This document shows positions 18,470-26,897 of a stretch of 64,000 bases of DNA, in pieces (the first letter of the stretch is position 1; each line of letters opens with the position of its first letter). Made by a program: the position numbers and the translations under genes. The notes under the pieces are model-generated. The model searched no databases. It was not told the DNA's origin and saw nothing but the letters and a program-made list of their open reading frames with translations. Where the stretch lies: contig CAJUAF010000003.1 of NCBI GenBank assembly GCA_910584365.1, positions 124,001-188,000 on the forward strand, written 5' to 3'. The stretch comes from an uncultured Muribaculaceae bacterium (GTDB lineage Bacteria; Bacteroidota; Bacteroidia; Bacteroidales; Muribaculaceae).

Positions 18470-19357
18470 TCAGTTGGCCGGGTTTGTCAGAGCGTCGGTT
18501 GCTTCTCTCAGGGTGGTTTCTATATCAGCTGAGAGAGGGGAGAGGCTGACCGGGCGCAGCCCCGTAGCGGCGGTGACAGCCTCGCTCTGACGGCTGTCCA
18601 TTTCCTGCTGATAGAAAAATACCAGAGCGTCGCGGGCGGCCGCAGTCTCGAGGCGCTGGCGCAGATCGGTAGCCGAGGATTCTTTATGCTCGTGGCCGAC
18701 GGCAATCTGGTCCAGACCGTAGTCCCGGGCGAAATAACTCAGCGACGGGTGCCAGACAAGAAAGGATTTGCCGCGGAGGGGAGCCAGGTTTGCCGCAGTG
18801 ACCCTGTCGAGGGAATCGAGCCTGGCGTCAAGTCTTTCAAAGCGTTGCTGAAAACGGTCGGCGGCGCGGGGATTCACTTCCACAAGCGCTGTGAGCGTAG
18901 CGGCTGCCATCTTGCGGGCGTTCCGGTAAGAACCCCAGATATGGGGGTCTGCCTCGTCGTGGCCGTGGGTTCCGAGAATAAGGTCGATGCTTTCAGATAG
19001 CCGGAGAGTGGCGATGTCAGGATTCTCATCGGAAAGGGTGCGGGCAACTTTGTCTTCAAAGAGGAGGAGCCCCACGGTGATGAACAATGAGCCGTCTGAA
19101 GCCTTGCGAAGACTGGCTACCGAAGGTTCGAATGTTTCCGGATCAGCTCCTGCGGGAGCCATACATATAACCCGGACATCGTCTCCACCGATTTCGCGGG
19201 CGAAATATTCCAGGGGGGGAATGCTCGCTATTACCAGCGGGGTCTCTGAACGGCCGATGTCCCGTTTTTTGCTGCAGAAGTTAAAGAGAAGGGGAAGCGC
19301 CAGGGCTATCACCACATACAGAAATGCAGCCGGTTTTCTTGTCAGAATGGAGCGCAT
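18470..19357 (-). CDS. Metal-binding ABC solute-binding protein (ZnuA-like)
   Basis: 295 residues. The N-terminus is hydrophobic and ends in LLFNFCSKK, a non-standard but possible lipobox. The body follows the cluster A-I fold: VIASIPPLEYFAREIGGDDVRVICMAPAGADPETFEPS near the start, a short His motif GTHGHDEADPHIWGS near 130-145, FLVWHPSLSYFARDYGL, and an ending with YQQEMDSRQ. The expected metal ligands (His of DPHIW, His of WHPSLSY, and a late Glu/Asp) are visible. The His-rich loop is short, which suits a zinc or manganese binder of modest affinity. Operon with a GNAT gene upstream (19 bp) and the ATPase downstream (7 bp). Confidence 0.85.
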   Translation of the reverse strand: MRSILTRKPAAFLYVVIALALPLLFNFCSKKRDIGRSETPLVIASIPPLEYFAREIGGDDVRVICMAPAGADPETFEPSVASLRKASDGSLFITVGLLLFEDKVARTLSDENPDIATLRLSESIDLILGTHGHDEADPHIWGSYRNARKMAAATLTALVEVNPRAADRFQQRFERLDARLDSLDRVTAANLAPLRGKSFLVWHPSLSYFARDYGLDQIAVGHEHKESSATDLRQRLETAAARDALVFFYQQEMDSRQSEAVTAATGLRPVSLSPLSADIETTLREATDALTNPAN

Positions 19358-19376
19358 ATTGCTGGTCTTGTCCGTA

Positions 19377-19922
19377 TTACTGATTATAGACGACGGTATG
19401 AAGAATCAGAACAAAGGCGGTTCGGTCGGGAATCTCACCGGAGGACATGAGCATCATCGGCACTTCCGGAAGATCCTGCCGGTAGGGGGGCTGCCAGTAT
19501 GGAAAATCCTCATGTGCGGTCAGGCCGCAGCGTTCATAGAAACGTACTCTCCGCTCTGCTTCCGTAGAGGTCTCGGGAAGCTCCACTTCCAGGACAAGTG
19601 GTTTTGCAGGATCGGTCCGGGAAGCAAACCCGATCATCTCTTTGACAGCTTCAGCTCCCAGTCCGGCACCCCGCAGCGACGGAAGTATGGCAAAATGCTC
19701 GCAGTAGAGGGCCATCGGGAGGTTCCATAAGGTTGCAAAACCGACAGTTTCGTTTTTATGTTTTAAAACATAAAAATTAAAAATCCGGTCGCCCCTGTCA
19801 ATGCGGGCTACAATGTCTTCCCAGGGACGGCGCTCCTCAACGGGGAATGATGAGAGATATAAATCCTTGATTATTAATGGTATATTTTTGCTATCTTCGA
19901 TTTTTTCAAATTCAATCGCCAT
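19377..19922 (-). CDS. GNAT-family N-acetyltransferase
   Basis: 181 residues from the ATG (MAIEFEKIED); a GTG three codons upstream is less likely. The acetyl-CoA binding motif is seen as CEHFAILPSLRGAGLGAEAVKEMI (about 75-100), followed by the motif B strand LVLEVELPE and RRVRFYERCGL. The substrate is not predictable. It is the first gene of a cluster with ZnuA- and ZnuC-like genes. The gap to znuA is 19 bp, so cotranscription is likely, but a functional link with metals is not evident. A 24-nt perfect AT palindrome inside the gene (about 19753-19776) falls in the FYVLKHK coding stretch. Confidence 0.8.
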   Translation of the reverse strand: MAIEFEKIEDSKNIPLIIKDLYLSSFPVEERRPWEDIVARIDRGDRIFNFYVLKHKNETVGFATLWNLPMALYCEHFAILPSLRGAGLGAEAVKEMIGFASRTDPAKPLVLEVELPETSTEAERRVRFYERCGLTAHEDFPYWQPPYRQDLPEVPMMLMSSGEIPDRTAFVLILHTVVYNQ

Positions 19923-19946
19923 AATTAACACAGTTGAATGTTTCTA

Positions 19947-19954
19947 CAAAATTA
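19947..19954 (-). promoter_or_regulatory. -7 box for the GNAT-ZnuA-ZnuC cluster
   Basis: TAATTTTG on the minus strand, 24 bases before the GNAT start. No clear TTTG at -33. Confidence 0.4.
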
Positions 19955-20017
19955 CGAAAACTTTTGTAAATCCTCATTATTCCAACGTCCGTAATGTGAA
20001 ATTGTTGATGAATATTT

Positions 20018-20048
20018 TTTGCATTTAAAATTTTTATTAATAACTTTG
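20018..20048 (+). promoter_or_regulatory. Bacteroidota-type promoter of the Lrp/AsnC gene
   Basis: TTTG (20018-20021), 19 nt, then TAACTTTG (20041-20048). The expected start lies near 20055, leaving a leader of about 95 nt with no recognised riboswitch. Confidence 0.7.
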
Positions 20049-20150
20049 TGTCAGAATGGGGTTGAAAAAGTTTAAGAGGAATAAAAATTCTCACTATAAT
20101 TAGGCCCGATTTACTGATGATAGAAAAATTAAACTTAACCGATAAACAAC

Positions 20151-20618
20151 ATGGCTCGATTACAAATTGACAAACTCGACACCAAGATCCTCCAGATGTT
20201 GGTTGACAATGGCCGAAAGCCGTTCCTGGAAATTGCCCGTGAATGTGGCGTCAGCGGCGCCGCTATCCATCAGCGTATCGCCAAACTCCAGGCCACGAAT
20301 ATCCTCGAAGGCTCGCGTGCATTGATTAAGCCCACCACACTCGGCTACGACACCTGTGCTTTCGTGGGAATCTATCTTAAGGAAGCGGCGTCGTTCGATG
20401 AAATCATCAGCAAGCTCAAGACCGTGCCGGAAGTCACTGAAGTGCATTTTACAACCGGGTCCTACGATATGCTGGTGAAAATATACGCCCGTGACAACGA
20501 GCATCTTCTCCACCTCATCCATGACAAGCTGCAGCCCATGGGGCTGCTGCGCACCGAGACTATTGTCTCTTTCCGCGAGGTATTCTCCCGCGCCCTTCCC
20601 GTAGAGAACAAGGAATAA
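20151..20618 (+). CDS. Lrp/AsnC family transcriptional regulator
   Basis: 155 residues, full family length. The N-terminal helix-turn-helix reads LDTKILQMLVDNGRKPFLEIARECGVSGAAIHQRIAKL (about 9-46). The C-terminal RAM/ACT domain (about 65-145) has AFVGIYLK, VTEVHFTTGSYDMLVKIYARD and ETIVSFREVF. Members sense amino acids and form octamers or dimers that bend DNA. It has its own promoter and is divergent from the GNAT-zinc cluster. The effector and targets are unknown. Confidence 0.92.
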   Translation: MARLQIDKLDTKILQMLVDNGRKPFLEIARECGVSGAAIHQRIAKLQATNILEGSRALIKPTTLGYDTCAFVGIYLKEAASFDEIISKLKTVPEVTEVHFTTGSYDMLVKIYARDNEHLLHLIHDKLQPMGLLRTETIVSFREVFSRALPVENKE

Positions 20619-20701
20619 TCCTTGTCAATCCGAGTCATACGGACTTGTTCCCGCACACCATCTGAAAATCACAGTATCCTGACATCAGGGAATATACAAT
20701 G

Positions 20702-20752
20702 GACGCTTCTCCGGTTTTTCCTTTAAATTGCCGGTGAAGCGTCTGTCGTTTT
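20702..20752 (+). terminator. Probable terminator after the Lrp/AsnC gene
   Basis: GACGCTTCTCCGG pairs with CCGGTGAAGCGTC with one mismatch. The loop is about 16 nt and the tail TGTCGTTTT is modest. It lies between two convergent genes. Confidence 0.55.
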
Positions 20753-20794
20753 ATGCGGTGTCTTATGCGGTGTCGGGAGGTGGAGGAAAAAGGG

Positions 20795-21421
20795 TTATAC
20801 GGATAACGAAAGGCTCCGGATCTCCCGCTGGAGAAGAGTGAGGAACCGGGCGGCGTGGGCTCCGTCCATCTGGGTATGATGGAACTGAAAGGAAACGGTC
20901 AGGAGGGTCCGGAACCAGTCCCTTCGATAGCGCCCCCATATCAGGAATGGGTTATTGAAGAGTCCGCTGAACATACCTACGGCACCGTCGATTTCATACC
21001 GGGCCAGGGCAGAGGTTCCGATTACCATGCTTTCCGGCAGGTCATGGTTGCGGCAGGAACCGGCCGCCTCGCGGGTAAGCTCCAGGTATGCGGCGTTGAA
21101 GACCGCAATATCGAAAGAAAAAGGGATGTCGCAAGAACTGATTTCTCCCTGACTGTTGGCCACGATTGTGTTGACGGCCAGGGTGTCGTACCGGACAAGG
21201 CGTCCGTCGACGGGAAGCATATAAAATTCTTTTATCCGGGAGGCGGCTTTGCCGATACACCAGCACATCAGCATATTGAATTTGAGACCATGCCGTCGAC
21301 TCAGACGTACAAGACGGCTGACATCCAGAGTCTTGAAAAAAGTGACCATAGGCATAGGTGCTTTCATCCACATCTGAAAGGCGTAGGCGCGGGAGGTGTC
21401 GGCGGGATTTACTTCTTCCAT
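20795..21421 (-). CDS. CatA-like (chloramphenicol acetyltransferase family) protein
   Basis: 208 residues from the ATG at 21421 (MEEVNPADTSRAYAF). The frame is open 18 codons upstream, but a TAACTTTG box lies inside that stretch, so the shorter start is preferred and fits the usual CAT length of about 210-220. The catalytic HHxxxDG motif is present as FHHTQMDGAHAARFL (His182 likely catalytic). The fold is the trimeric CoA-dependent acyltransferase of the CAT type. Many gut homologues are of unknown substrate, so chloramphenicol resistance must not be assumed. It follows an AraC regulator gene on the same strand (99 bp gap). Confidence 0.8.
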   Translation of the reverse strand: MEEVNPADTSRAYAFQMWMKAPMPMVTFFKTLDVSRLVRLSRRHGLKFNMLMCWCIGKAASRIKEFYMLPVDGRLVRYDTLAVNTIVANSQGEISSCDIPFSFDIAVFNAAYLELTREAAGSCRNHDLPESMVIGTSALARYEIDGAVGMFSGLFNNPFLIWGRYRRDWFRTLLTVSFQFHHTQMDGAHAARFLTLLQREIRSLSLSV

Positions 21422-21429
21422 TTTTTCCG

Positions 21430-21437
21430 CAAAGTTA
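21430..21437 (-). promoter_or_regulatory. -7 box of the CatA-like gene
   Basis: TAACTTTG on the minus strand, eight bases before the preferred start codon. It decides the start. No TTTG at the -33 position. Confidence 0.5.
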
Positions 21438-21519
21438 CCGCAATTAGGTTGCTTGCGATAGAATAAAAGAGACATTATCCCTGGGGATGATGCAAGCAGA
21501 TTGTTGCGGCGTATATGGG

Positions 21520-22353
21520 TTACGGGAAAGATAGGGGAGATGTATATAAATCGGAATATGGTGTCTGCTGTTCGATAAGCCGTCGGGGTGTCAGGCCGCT
21601 GAATTGCCTGAATTCGCGTATGAAATGCGACTGGTCGGCGTATCCGGCGGCGCAGGCGATACCGACATAATCTCTTGAACCGAGTTGCATCATCCTGAGT
21701 GTCTGCTGGAAACGGGCGATTCGTGCATATTCTTTCGGATTCATACCTACATATTCCCGGAACAGACGTTCAAACTGTTTCCTGCTAAGAGATACGTCCC
21801 CGGCGAGGTTGCCGACAGAGACCGAGGGGTTATGAAGCAATTGCCTGACTGCGTACCCGATGCGTCCGAGATTCTGCGGTTTGCGAATCTTGGCGATGAG
21901 CCATTGTTCCAGCAATCCGACAGCCGTTGATGCATCCGGACTATCGGATATACGAACTGCCAGGTCGTTTAAATGCCTGTTACCGATGTCATTCCACGAA
22001 ATCTCCATATTATAGAATTCGGATGGCGGTGTGTCGGTGAAAATCCCGATTGTATGGGGATAGAACAGTGCGACAATCATTTCCAGGTCATCCGTATTTT
22101 CCACATGAGCCGGGAAATTTACCTGTCCGCTGATTGTGAATCGGCTTTGGCGCGTGCCGAGTTCCGGTATAAAGAGCGGCGACTTTCGGTGAAAGATAAT
22201 CTGCGGGCATCCGATAGGAAAAGTCAGCTGACGGCATGGTCCGTCAGCTGTCAATACATAATAATACCGGACATACTCCTTCAAAGCGTCGCAGGGAGTA
22301 AAGAACCTTGTGCCGGATGCCTGCATTCGAAAGTTGTCGTAGCTGTTTGTCAT
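21520..22353 (-). CDS. AraC-family transcriptional regulator
   Basis: 277 residues. The C-terminal 100 residues carry the double helix-turn-helix: SVGNLAGDVSLSRKQFERLFREYVGMNPKEYARIARFQQTLRMM, then GIACAAGYADQSHFIREFRQFSGLTPRRL. The N-terminal 150 residues are the DUF6597-like sensor type, including LTFPIGCPQIIFHRKSPLF. It stands upstream of the CatA-like gene on the same strand and may regulate it; no operator can be identified. The inducer is unknown. Confidence 0.88.
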   Translation of the reverse strand: MTNSYDNFRMQASGTRFFTPCDALKEYVRYYYVLTADGPCRQLTFPIGCPQIIFHRKSPLFIPELGTRQSRFTISGQVNFPAHVENTDDLEMIVALFYPHTIGIFTDTPPSEFYNMEISWNDIGNRHLNDLAVRISDSPDASTAVGLLEQWLIAKIRKPQNLGRIGYAVRQLLHNPSVSVGNLAGDVSLSRKQFERLFREYVGMNPKEYARIARFQQTLRMMQLGSRDYVGIACAAGYADQSHFIREFRQFSGLTPRRLIEQQTPYSDLYTSPLSFP

Positions 22354-22359
22354 TGATTA

Positions 22360-22405
22360 TAATACGACGAAACCACCTCTGCACGGGGAGAAGTGGTTTC
22401 GTTGC
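22360..22405 (-). terminator. Probable terminator after groEL
   Basis: CGAAACCAC (22368-22376) pairs perfectly with GTGGTTTCG (22393-22401) around a 16-nt loop. On the minus strand it is followed by TCGTATTATAAT, with no long T run. It lies between the groEL stop and the AraC start. Confidence 0.5.
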
Positions 22406-22430
22406 GAATCTGTTGGTGTATGACGGATTT

Positions 22431-24074
22431 TTACATCATGCCGCCCATGCCACCCATACCGCCCATGGCGCCGGGGTTAGGCATTGCGGGGGTGTCTTCC
22501 TTCTTGTCGGCGATCACACACTCGGTGGTGAGGAACATACCGGCGATGGAGGCGGCGTTTTCGAGAGCCACACGGGTTACCTTTGCGGGGTCGATTACGC
22601 CGGCGGCCATCAGGTTCTCATACTGGTCGGTACGGGCGTTGTAACCGAAGTCGGCGTTACCGTCCTTGACTTTCTGGACAACTACGGCACCTTCCACTCC
22701 GGCGTTGGCTACAATCTGACGGAGGGGTTCCTCGATGGCGCGGAGAACGATATGGATACCGGTATCCTCGTCATCGTTGGAGCCGCGGAGACCTTCGGCG
22801 TTCTTCATTGCGCGGATGTAAGCCACACCTCCGCCGGGGACGATACCTTCGGCGATGGCTGCGCGGGTTGCCGAGAGGGCATCGTCGACGCGGTCTTTCT
22901 TTTCTTTCATCTCCACTTCGGAGGGGGCGCCGATATGCAGCACGGCTACACCGCCGGCGAGCTTGGCCAGGCGTTCCTGGAGTTTCTCGCGGTCATAGTC
23001 GCTCTTGGTCTGCTCAATCTGGTTCTTGATCTGGGCTACGCGGGCTGCGATCTGGTCCTTGTCGCCGGCACCGTTGACAATCGTGGTGTTCTCCTTGTTG
23101 ACATTGACCTTCTCGGCGCGTCCGAGCATATCGAGAGTGGCGCTGTCGAGACGCATTCCCTTTTCCTCGCTTATGACAACGCCGCCGGTCAGGATGGCGA
23201 TGTCTTCCAGCATCTCCTTGCGGCGGTCGCCGAAGCCGGGAGCCTTGACAGCGCAGACCTTCAGGGAGCCGCGCAGACGGTTGACAACCAGGGTTGCAAG
23301 AGCTTCCTGGTCAACGTCCTCGGCGATGATCAGCAGGCCGCGGCCGCTCTGGGCGGTAGCTTCCAGAATGGGGAGCATATCCTTGAGGTTGGAAATCTTC
23401 TTGTCATAGAGAAGGATGTAGGGGGATTCCATCTCGCACTCCATCTTCTCCATATTGGTGCAGAAGTAGGGAGAGATGTAGCCGCGGTCGAACTGCATAC
23501 CTTCTACGATGTCGACGGTTGTCTCGGTTCCTTTGGCCTCGTCAACGGTGATGACCCCTTCCTTCTTCACTTTCTTCATAGCCTCGGCAATCAGATGGCC
23601 GATGGCTTCGTCATTGTTGGCGGAGATGCGGGCAACGTCTTCGATTTTCTTGAAATCGTCACCTACTTCTTCAGCCTGGGCCTTGATACCCTCGACCACA
23701 GCGGCTACAGCCTTGTCGATACCACGCTTTACATCCATCGGATTGGCGCCGGCGGCCACATTCTTGAGTCCGTGGGTGATTATGGCCTGAGCCAGCACGG
23801 TAGCGGTGGTTGTACCGTCACCGGCATCGTCGCCTGTCTTGGAGGCTACTTCCTTTACAAGCTGTGCGCCCATATTCTGGAAAGCGTCCTCCAGCTCGAT
23901 TTCGCGGGCTACGCTTACGCCGTCCTTGGTGATATGGGGTGCGCCGAATTTCTTGTCGATGATGACATTGCGTCCTTTCGGACCGAGGGTTACCTTTACG
24001 GCATCGGCCAGGGCGTCGACGCCTTTCTTAAGCTCTTCGCGAGCCTTGATATCGAATTTGATTTCTTTTGCCAT
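22431..24074 (-). CDS. groL: Chaperonin GroEL (60 kDa subunit)
   Basis: 547 residues, full length. N-terminus MAKEIKFDIKAREELKKGVD; the ATP-binding signature TLGPKGRNVIIDK; GDGTTTATVLAQAI; the apical region; AAIAEGIVPGGGVAYIRAM near the second ATPase segment; and the C-terminal GGM repeat tail (GAMGGMGGMGGMM). The double-ring ATP-driven folding machine of the cytoplasm. It lies 44 bp downstream of groES on the same strand, in the standard groESL order. Confidence 0.98.
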   Translation of the reverse strand: MAKEIKFDIKAREELKKGVDALADAVKVTLGPKGRNVIIDKKFGAPHITKDGVSVAREIELEDAFQNMGAQLVKEVASKTGDDAGDGTTTATVLAQAIITHGLKNVAAGANPMDVKRGIDKAVAAVVEGIKAQAEEVGDDFKKIEDVARISANNDEAIGHLIAEAMKKVKKEGVITVDEAKGTETTVDIVEGMQFDRGYISPYFCTNMEKMECEMESPYILLYDKKISNLKDMLPILEATAQSGRGLLIIAEDVDQEALATLVVNRLRGSLKVCAVKAPGFGDRRKEMLEDIAILTGGVVISEEKGMRLDSATLDMLGRAEKVNVNKENTTIVNGAGDKDQIAARVAQIKNQIEQTKSDYDREKLQERLAKLAGGVAVLHIGAPSEVEMKEKKDRVDDALSATRAAIAEGIVPGGGVAYIRAMKNAEGLRGSNDDEDTGIHIVLRAIEEPLRQIVANAGVEGAVVVQKVKDGNADFGYNARTDQYENLMAAGVIDPAKVTRVALENAASIAGMFLTTECVIADKKEDTPAMPNPGAMGGMGGMGGMM

Positions 24075-24118
24075 GATTCTAATAAGTCTTCAGGAGGTTT
24101 GTTGATTCTTGTTGTCTG

Positions 24119-24391
24119 TTATCCGAGGATGGCCAGAACGTCGGACTGGCGCATGATGAGGTATTTCTCTCCCTCGAATTCGATTTCGGTACCGGCGTAT
24201 TTACCGTAGAGAACGGTATCGCCTTCTTTCAGAACCATTTCTTCATCCTTCGTGCCTTTTCCGGCGGCGATGACAGTGCCTTTCAGGGGTTTTTCTTTAG
24301 CTGAGTCGGGAATGATAATGCCCGCAAGGGTGGTTTCTTCAGCCGGAGTGGGCTGAATCAGCACACGGTCGGCCAGCGGTTTGATGTTCAT
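24119..24391 (-). CDS. groES: Co-chaperonin GroES
   Basis: 90 residues from the ATG (MNIKPLADRVLIQP). The alternative TTG three codons earlier is not needed. It shows the family signature, the mobile loop ETTLAGIIIPDSAKEKP and GDTVLYGKYAGTEIEFEGEKYLIMRQSDVLAIL. It caps the GroEL ring. First gene of the groES-groEL operon. No CIRCE element is visible upstream; a sigma-54-like site is (see 24498-24515). Confidence 0.97.
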   Translation of the reverse strand: MNIKPLADRVLIQPTPAEETTLAGIIIPDSAKEKPLKGTVIAAGKGTKDEEMVLKEGDTVLYGKYAGTEIEFEGEKYLIMRQSDVLAILG

Positions 24392-24497
24392 GATGTACAA
24401 GAAATATTAGTTTTGTTTACTTTTACATTAATAATATAACAACCGGCGGGAGGAAATTGCTCACCGCAGGTGCGGATTTTTGTTCCGTATATTCAAA

Positions 24498-24515
24498 TAG
24501 CGAAAACCGTGCCAA
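24498..24515 (-). promoter_or_regulatory. Sigma-54-like promoter upstream of groES
   Basis: On the minus strand TTGGCACGGTTTTCGCTA. It has the invariant GG and GC separated by ten bases, and compared with the consensus TTGGCACGnnnnTTGC differs at one position. It is about 107 bp upstream of the groES start, and no good TAnnTTTG promoter lies between. A chance match is possible. Confidence 0.5.
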
Positions 24516-24544
24516 ACTTTCCGCGATGGTGTGACATGAAATCC

Positions 24545-24600
24545 TCTTCGGGTGAAAATCAAGGCGATGCGCCAAAAAAATGAATTTTGACACACCGCCT
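24545..24600. repeat. Palindromic terminator-like element, copy B (degenerate)
   Basis: TCTTCGGGTGAAAATCAAGG precedes arms AGGCGATGCGCCAAAA and TTTTGACACACCGCCT (about three mismatches). It resembles the copies at 56490 and 60744, and lies 30-90 bp after the stop of the S9 peptidase gene on the minus strand, where it can act as terminator. Confidence 0.55.
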
Positions 24601-24632
24601 GAATCGGATGACTTATGTCAGTGAAAGGCAGA

Positions 24633-26762
24633 TTATGCTTCTGCAGCAGGGGCAGCTGGCGCCGCGGACGAGTCGGCAGCCGGTTTCAGCCAGCGGTCGA
24701 GCCAGCGGAAGAAGACGCGCTGCCACATGATGGCGTTCTGGGGCTTGAGGATCCAGTGGTTTTCATCCGGGAAGATAAGCATCTCGGCCGGTACGCCGCG
24801 CAGACGGGCGGCATTGAAGGCCATTTCACCCTGGGAGGAAAGAATACGGAAATCGTATTCGCCGTGGGTTACAAGAATCGGAGTGTCCCAGCGGTCTACG
24901 AAGCGGTGAGGCGAGTTGGCGAAAGTGCGCTGGGCCACGGCGTTGTCCTTGTCCCAGAACGGGCCGCCGAGGTCCCAGTTGGCGAACCACATTTCCTCGG
25001 TTTCGAGGTACTGTGCCTCGGTGTTGAAGATACCGGCATGGGCCACGAAAGCGGCGAAACGTCCTTCGTGGATTCCGGCCAGCATATAGACGGAGAAACC
25101 GCCGTAGCTTGCGCCGACGGCGCCGATATGTTCGGAATCAACGTAGGGATACTGCTTCATGTAGTCTACGGCCGACAGGTAGTCCCGGAAATTCTGGCCA
25201 GGATAGTCGCCGGAAATCTGGGCGTTCCACTCGGTGCCGAAGCCGGGGAGACCGCGGCGATTGGGGGCGATGACGATGTAGCCTTCCGACGCCATGAGCA
25301 TCAGGTTCCAGCGGTAGCTCCAGAACTGGCTGACAGCCTGCTGGGGGCCTCCCTGGCAATAGAGGATGGCGGGATATTTCTTCGCGGGGTCGAATTTGGG
25401 AGGATAGAGAACCCAGGTTGTCATCTCCTTGCCGTCGGTGGTGGGAACCATCACTTTGTCGACCTTCGGAGCCTCGATCTGCTCGAGGATTTCCTTGTTT
25501 ACGGATGTCAGGGGAGTAGCCTGGTTATCCTTTACAGCGAAAATCTCGTTGGGGTATAGGAAGGAGTGGCGCATCGTGACAAGGGTCTCGCCGTCGACGG
25601 GAGCCAGGGCGGCGTAGTCGCAGATGTCCTGCTTGCCGGTGACGAACTTGACTTCCTTCGATGCCACGTCAATCGAGAAGACGGGGGTGACACCTTGGTA
25701 GGCGGCGATGAAATAGATTTTCTTGCCGTCGGGATACCAGGCGAACTGGTCGGCGGTGTAGTCCCAGTTTTCGGTCAGGTCTGTCTTTACGCCAGATTTG
25801 AGGTCCATCACGAAGATACGGTTCTTGTCTGACTCATATCCGTCATGCTCCATCGAGAGCCATGCGATCTTGCTGCCGTCGGGGGAGAAAGCGGGGTTGG
25901 TGTCGTAGCCCATCATCCCTTCGGTAAGGTTGCGGGTCTTGCCGGATTCGAGGTTATAGCAATAGAGGTCGGAGTTGGTGGAAATGGCGTATGCCATGCC
26001 TTCTTTCTTGCGGCTGACATATACAAGTTCCTTTGAGTCGGGCGACCAGGCGAACGATTCCACGCCGCCGAAAGGCTTCATCGGCGATTCGTAGCGTTCG
26101 CCGTCCATGATGTCCTTGACATTGGTCAGTCGGTAGTTGTCGAAATCGGCTACGAAAGGATGGGGAATTTCGGTGACCCATTCGTCCCAGTGCTTGTACA
26201 TCAGGTCGTCGATAAGGCGACCGGTGGCTTTTGTCAGGTCGGGGTAGACATCCTGGGCGGTGCGGCTGTATTTTACTGTGGAAATCACGACTACTTTCTT
26301 TCCGTCGGGCGATACCTTGAAGCCCGACACTCCGTTTTCGAGGCGGCTTACCACATGGCGGTTGGTTCCGTCGGCGTTCATCACCCACATCTGGGGCTTT
26401 CCGTCATGGAGGGCCACGAAAGCGATTTTCCGTCCGTTGTCAATCCAGACGGCCTCGGATTCCGACTGGGCGGATTTTGTAAGGCGCTTTACGTCCGAGC
26501 CGTCGATGTTCATCGAATAAAGCTCGTTGTTGCTCTTGTTAAGCTCCACGCTCTCATAGCTTACGCCGTAGAGAATCTTTTTCCCGTCGGGAGAAACCTG
26601 GGGGTTGGAGACACGTCCGAGTGATTCGAGGGCGTCGATGTCGAAAATTCCCGTTTCTGTCTTGAAATCAGGCTTTTCAATCATTCCCTCCTGCTGTCCG
26701 CAGCTGGTCGAGAGAGCCATCATGGCGGCTACGGCTGCGGCGGGTAGAAGTGTTTTGTTCAT
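24633..26762 (-). CDS. S9-family prolyl-oligopeptidase-type dipeptidyl peptidase (DPP5-like), lipoprotein
   Basis: 709 residues. A hydrophobic signal ends in lipobox STSC (Cys21). An N-terminal beta-propeller follows, with repeated VSPDGKK, WSPDSKE, FSPDGSK and WYPDGKK blades. The C-terminal alpha/beta hydrolase has nucleophile motif GASYGG (Ser552), the acid in GEYDFR (Asp637) and the His in DENHW (His669). This is the S9C arrangement seen in Porphyromonas DPP5, which releases dipeptides from peptides in the periplasm. The C-terminus ends in an Ala/Pro tail. Single gene with its own -7 box, divergent from valS. The exact specificity is not visible. Confidence 0.9.
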   Translation of the reverse strand: MNKTLLPAAAVAAMMALSTSCGQQEGMIEKPDFKTETGIFDIDALESLGRVSNPQVSPDGKKILYGVSYESVELNKSNNELYSMNIDGSDVKRLTKSAQSESEAVWIDNGRKIAFVALHDGKPQMWVMNADGTNRHVVSRLENGVSGFKVSPDGKKVVVISTVKYSRTAQDVYPDLTKATGRLIDDLMYKHWDEWVTEIPHPFVADFDNYRLTNVKDIMDGERYESPMKPFGGVESFAWSPDSKELVYVSRKKEGMAYAISTNSDLYCYNLESGKTRNLTEGMMGYDTNPAFSPDGSKIAWLSMEHDGYESDKNRIFVMDLKSGVKTDLTENWDYTADQFAWYPDGKKIYFIAAYQGVTPVFSIDVASKEVKFVTGKQDICDYAALAPVDGETLVTMRHSFLYPNEIFAVKDNQATPLTSVNKEILEQIEAPKVDKVMVPTTDGKEMTTWVLYPPKFDPAKKYPAILYCQGGPQQAVSQFWSYRWNLMLMASEGYIVIAPNRRGLPGFGTEWNAQISGDYPGQNFRDYLSAVDYMKQYPYVDSEHIGAVGASYGGFSVYMLAGIHEGRFAAFVAHAGIFNTEAQYLETEEMWFANWDLGGPFWDKDNAVAQRTFANSPHRFVDRWDTPILVTHGEYDFRILSSQGEMAFNAARLRGVPAEMLIFPDENHWILKPQNAIMWQRVFFRWLDRWLKPAADSSAAPAAPAAEA

Positions 26763-26850
26763 TTGGATATGATGTTGGGTTGATGTTTATTTGATGTAGT
26801 GTTGATATATATTTAAGGTGAAGATTGCGTCGGCGGGTGATTCTTCCCTA

Positions 26851-26858
26851 CAAAGTTA
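26851..26858 (-). promoter_or_regulatory. -7 box of the S9 peptidase gene
   Basis: TAACTTTG on the minus strand, with a leader of about 80 nt to the start codon. No TTTG at -33. The valS box lies 23 bp away on the other strand. Confidence 0.45.
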
Positions 26859-26881
26859 TAAAATATTCGCTGAATTTTTTG

Positions 26882-26889
26882 TAATTTTG
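26882..26889 (+). promoter_or_regulatory. -7 box of valS
   Basis: TAATTTTG on the plus strand, eight bases before the ATG at 26898. No TTTG at -33. It predicts a nearly leaderless transcript. Confidence 0.5.
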
Positions 26890-26897
26890 CGGGCAAA

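Noticed and set aside
19753..19776. 24-nt perfect AT palindrome inside the GNAT gene as a regulatory site
   Set aside because: It lies within coding sequence for ordinary residues (FYVLKHK) and is AT-only; probably chance.
20795..21421. Chloramphenicol resistance gene
   Set aside because: The CAT fold and catalytic His are present, but many gut homologues do not act on chloramphenicol, so resistance is not claimed.
22308..24209. 633-codon open frame on the plus strand across groEL
   Set aside because: Antisense shadow of groEL caused by its codon use; the translation is Gly/Val/Asp-rich with no family features.
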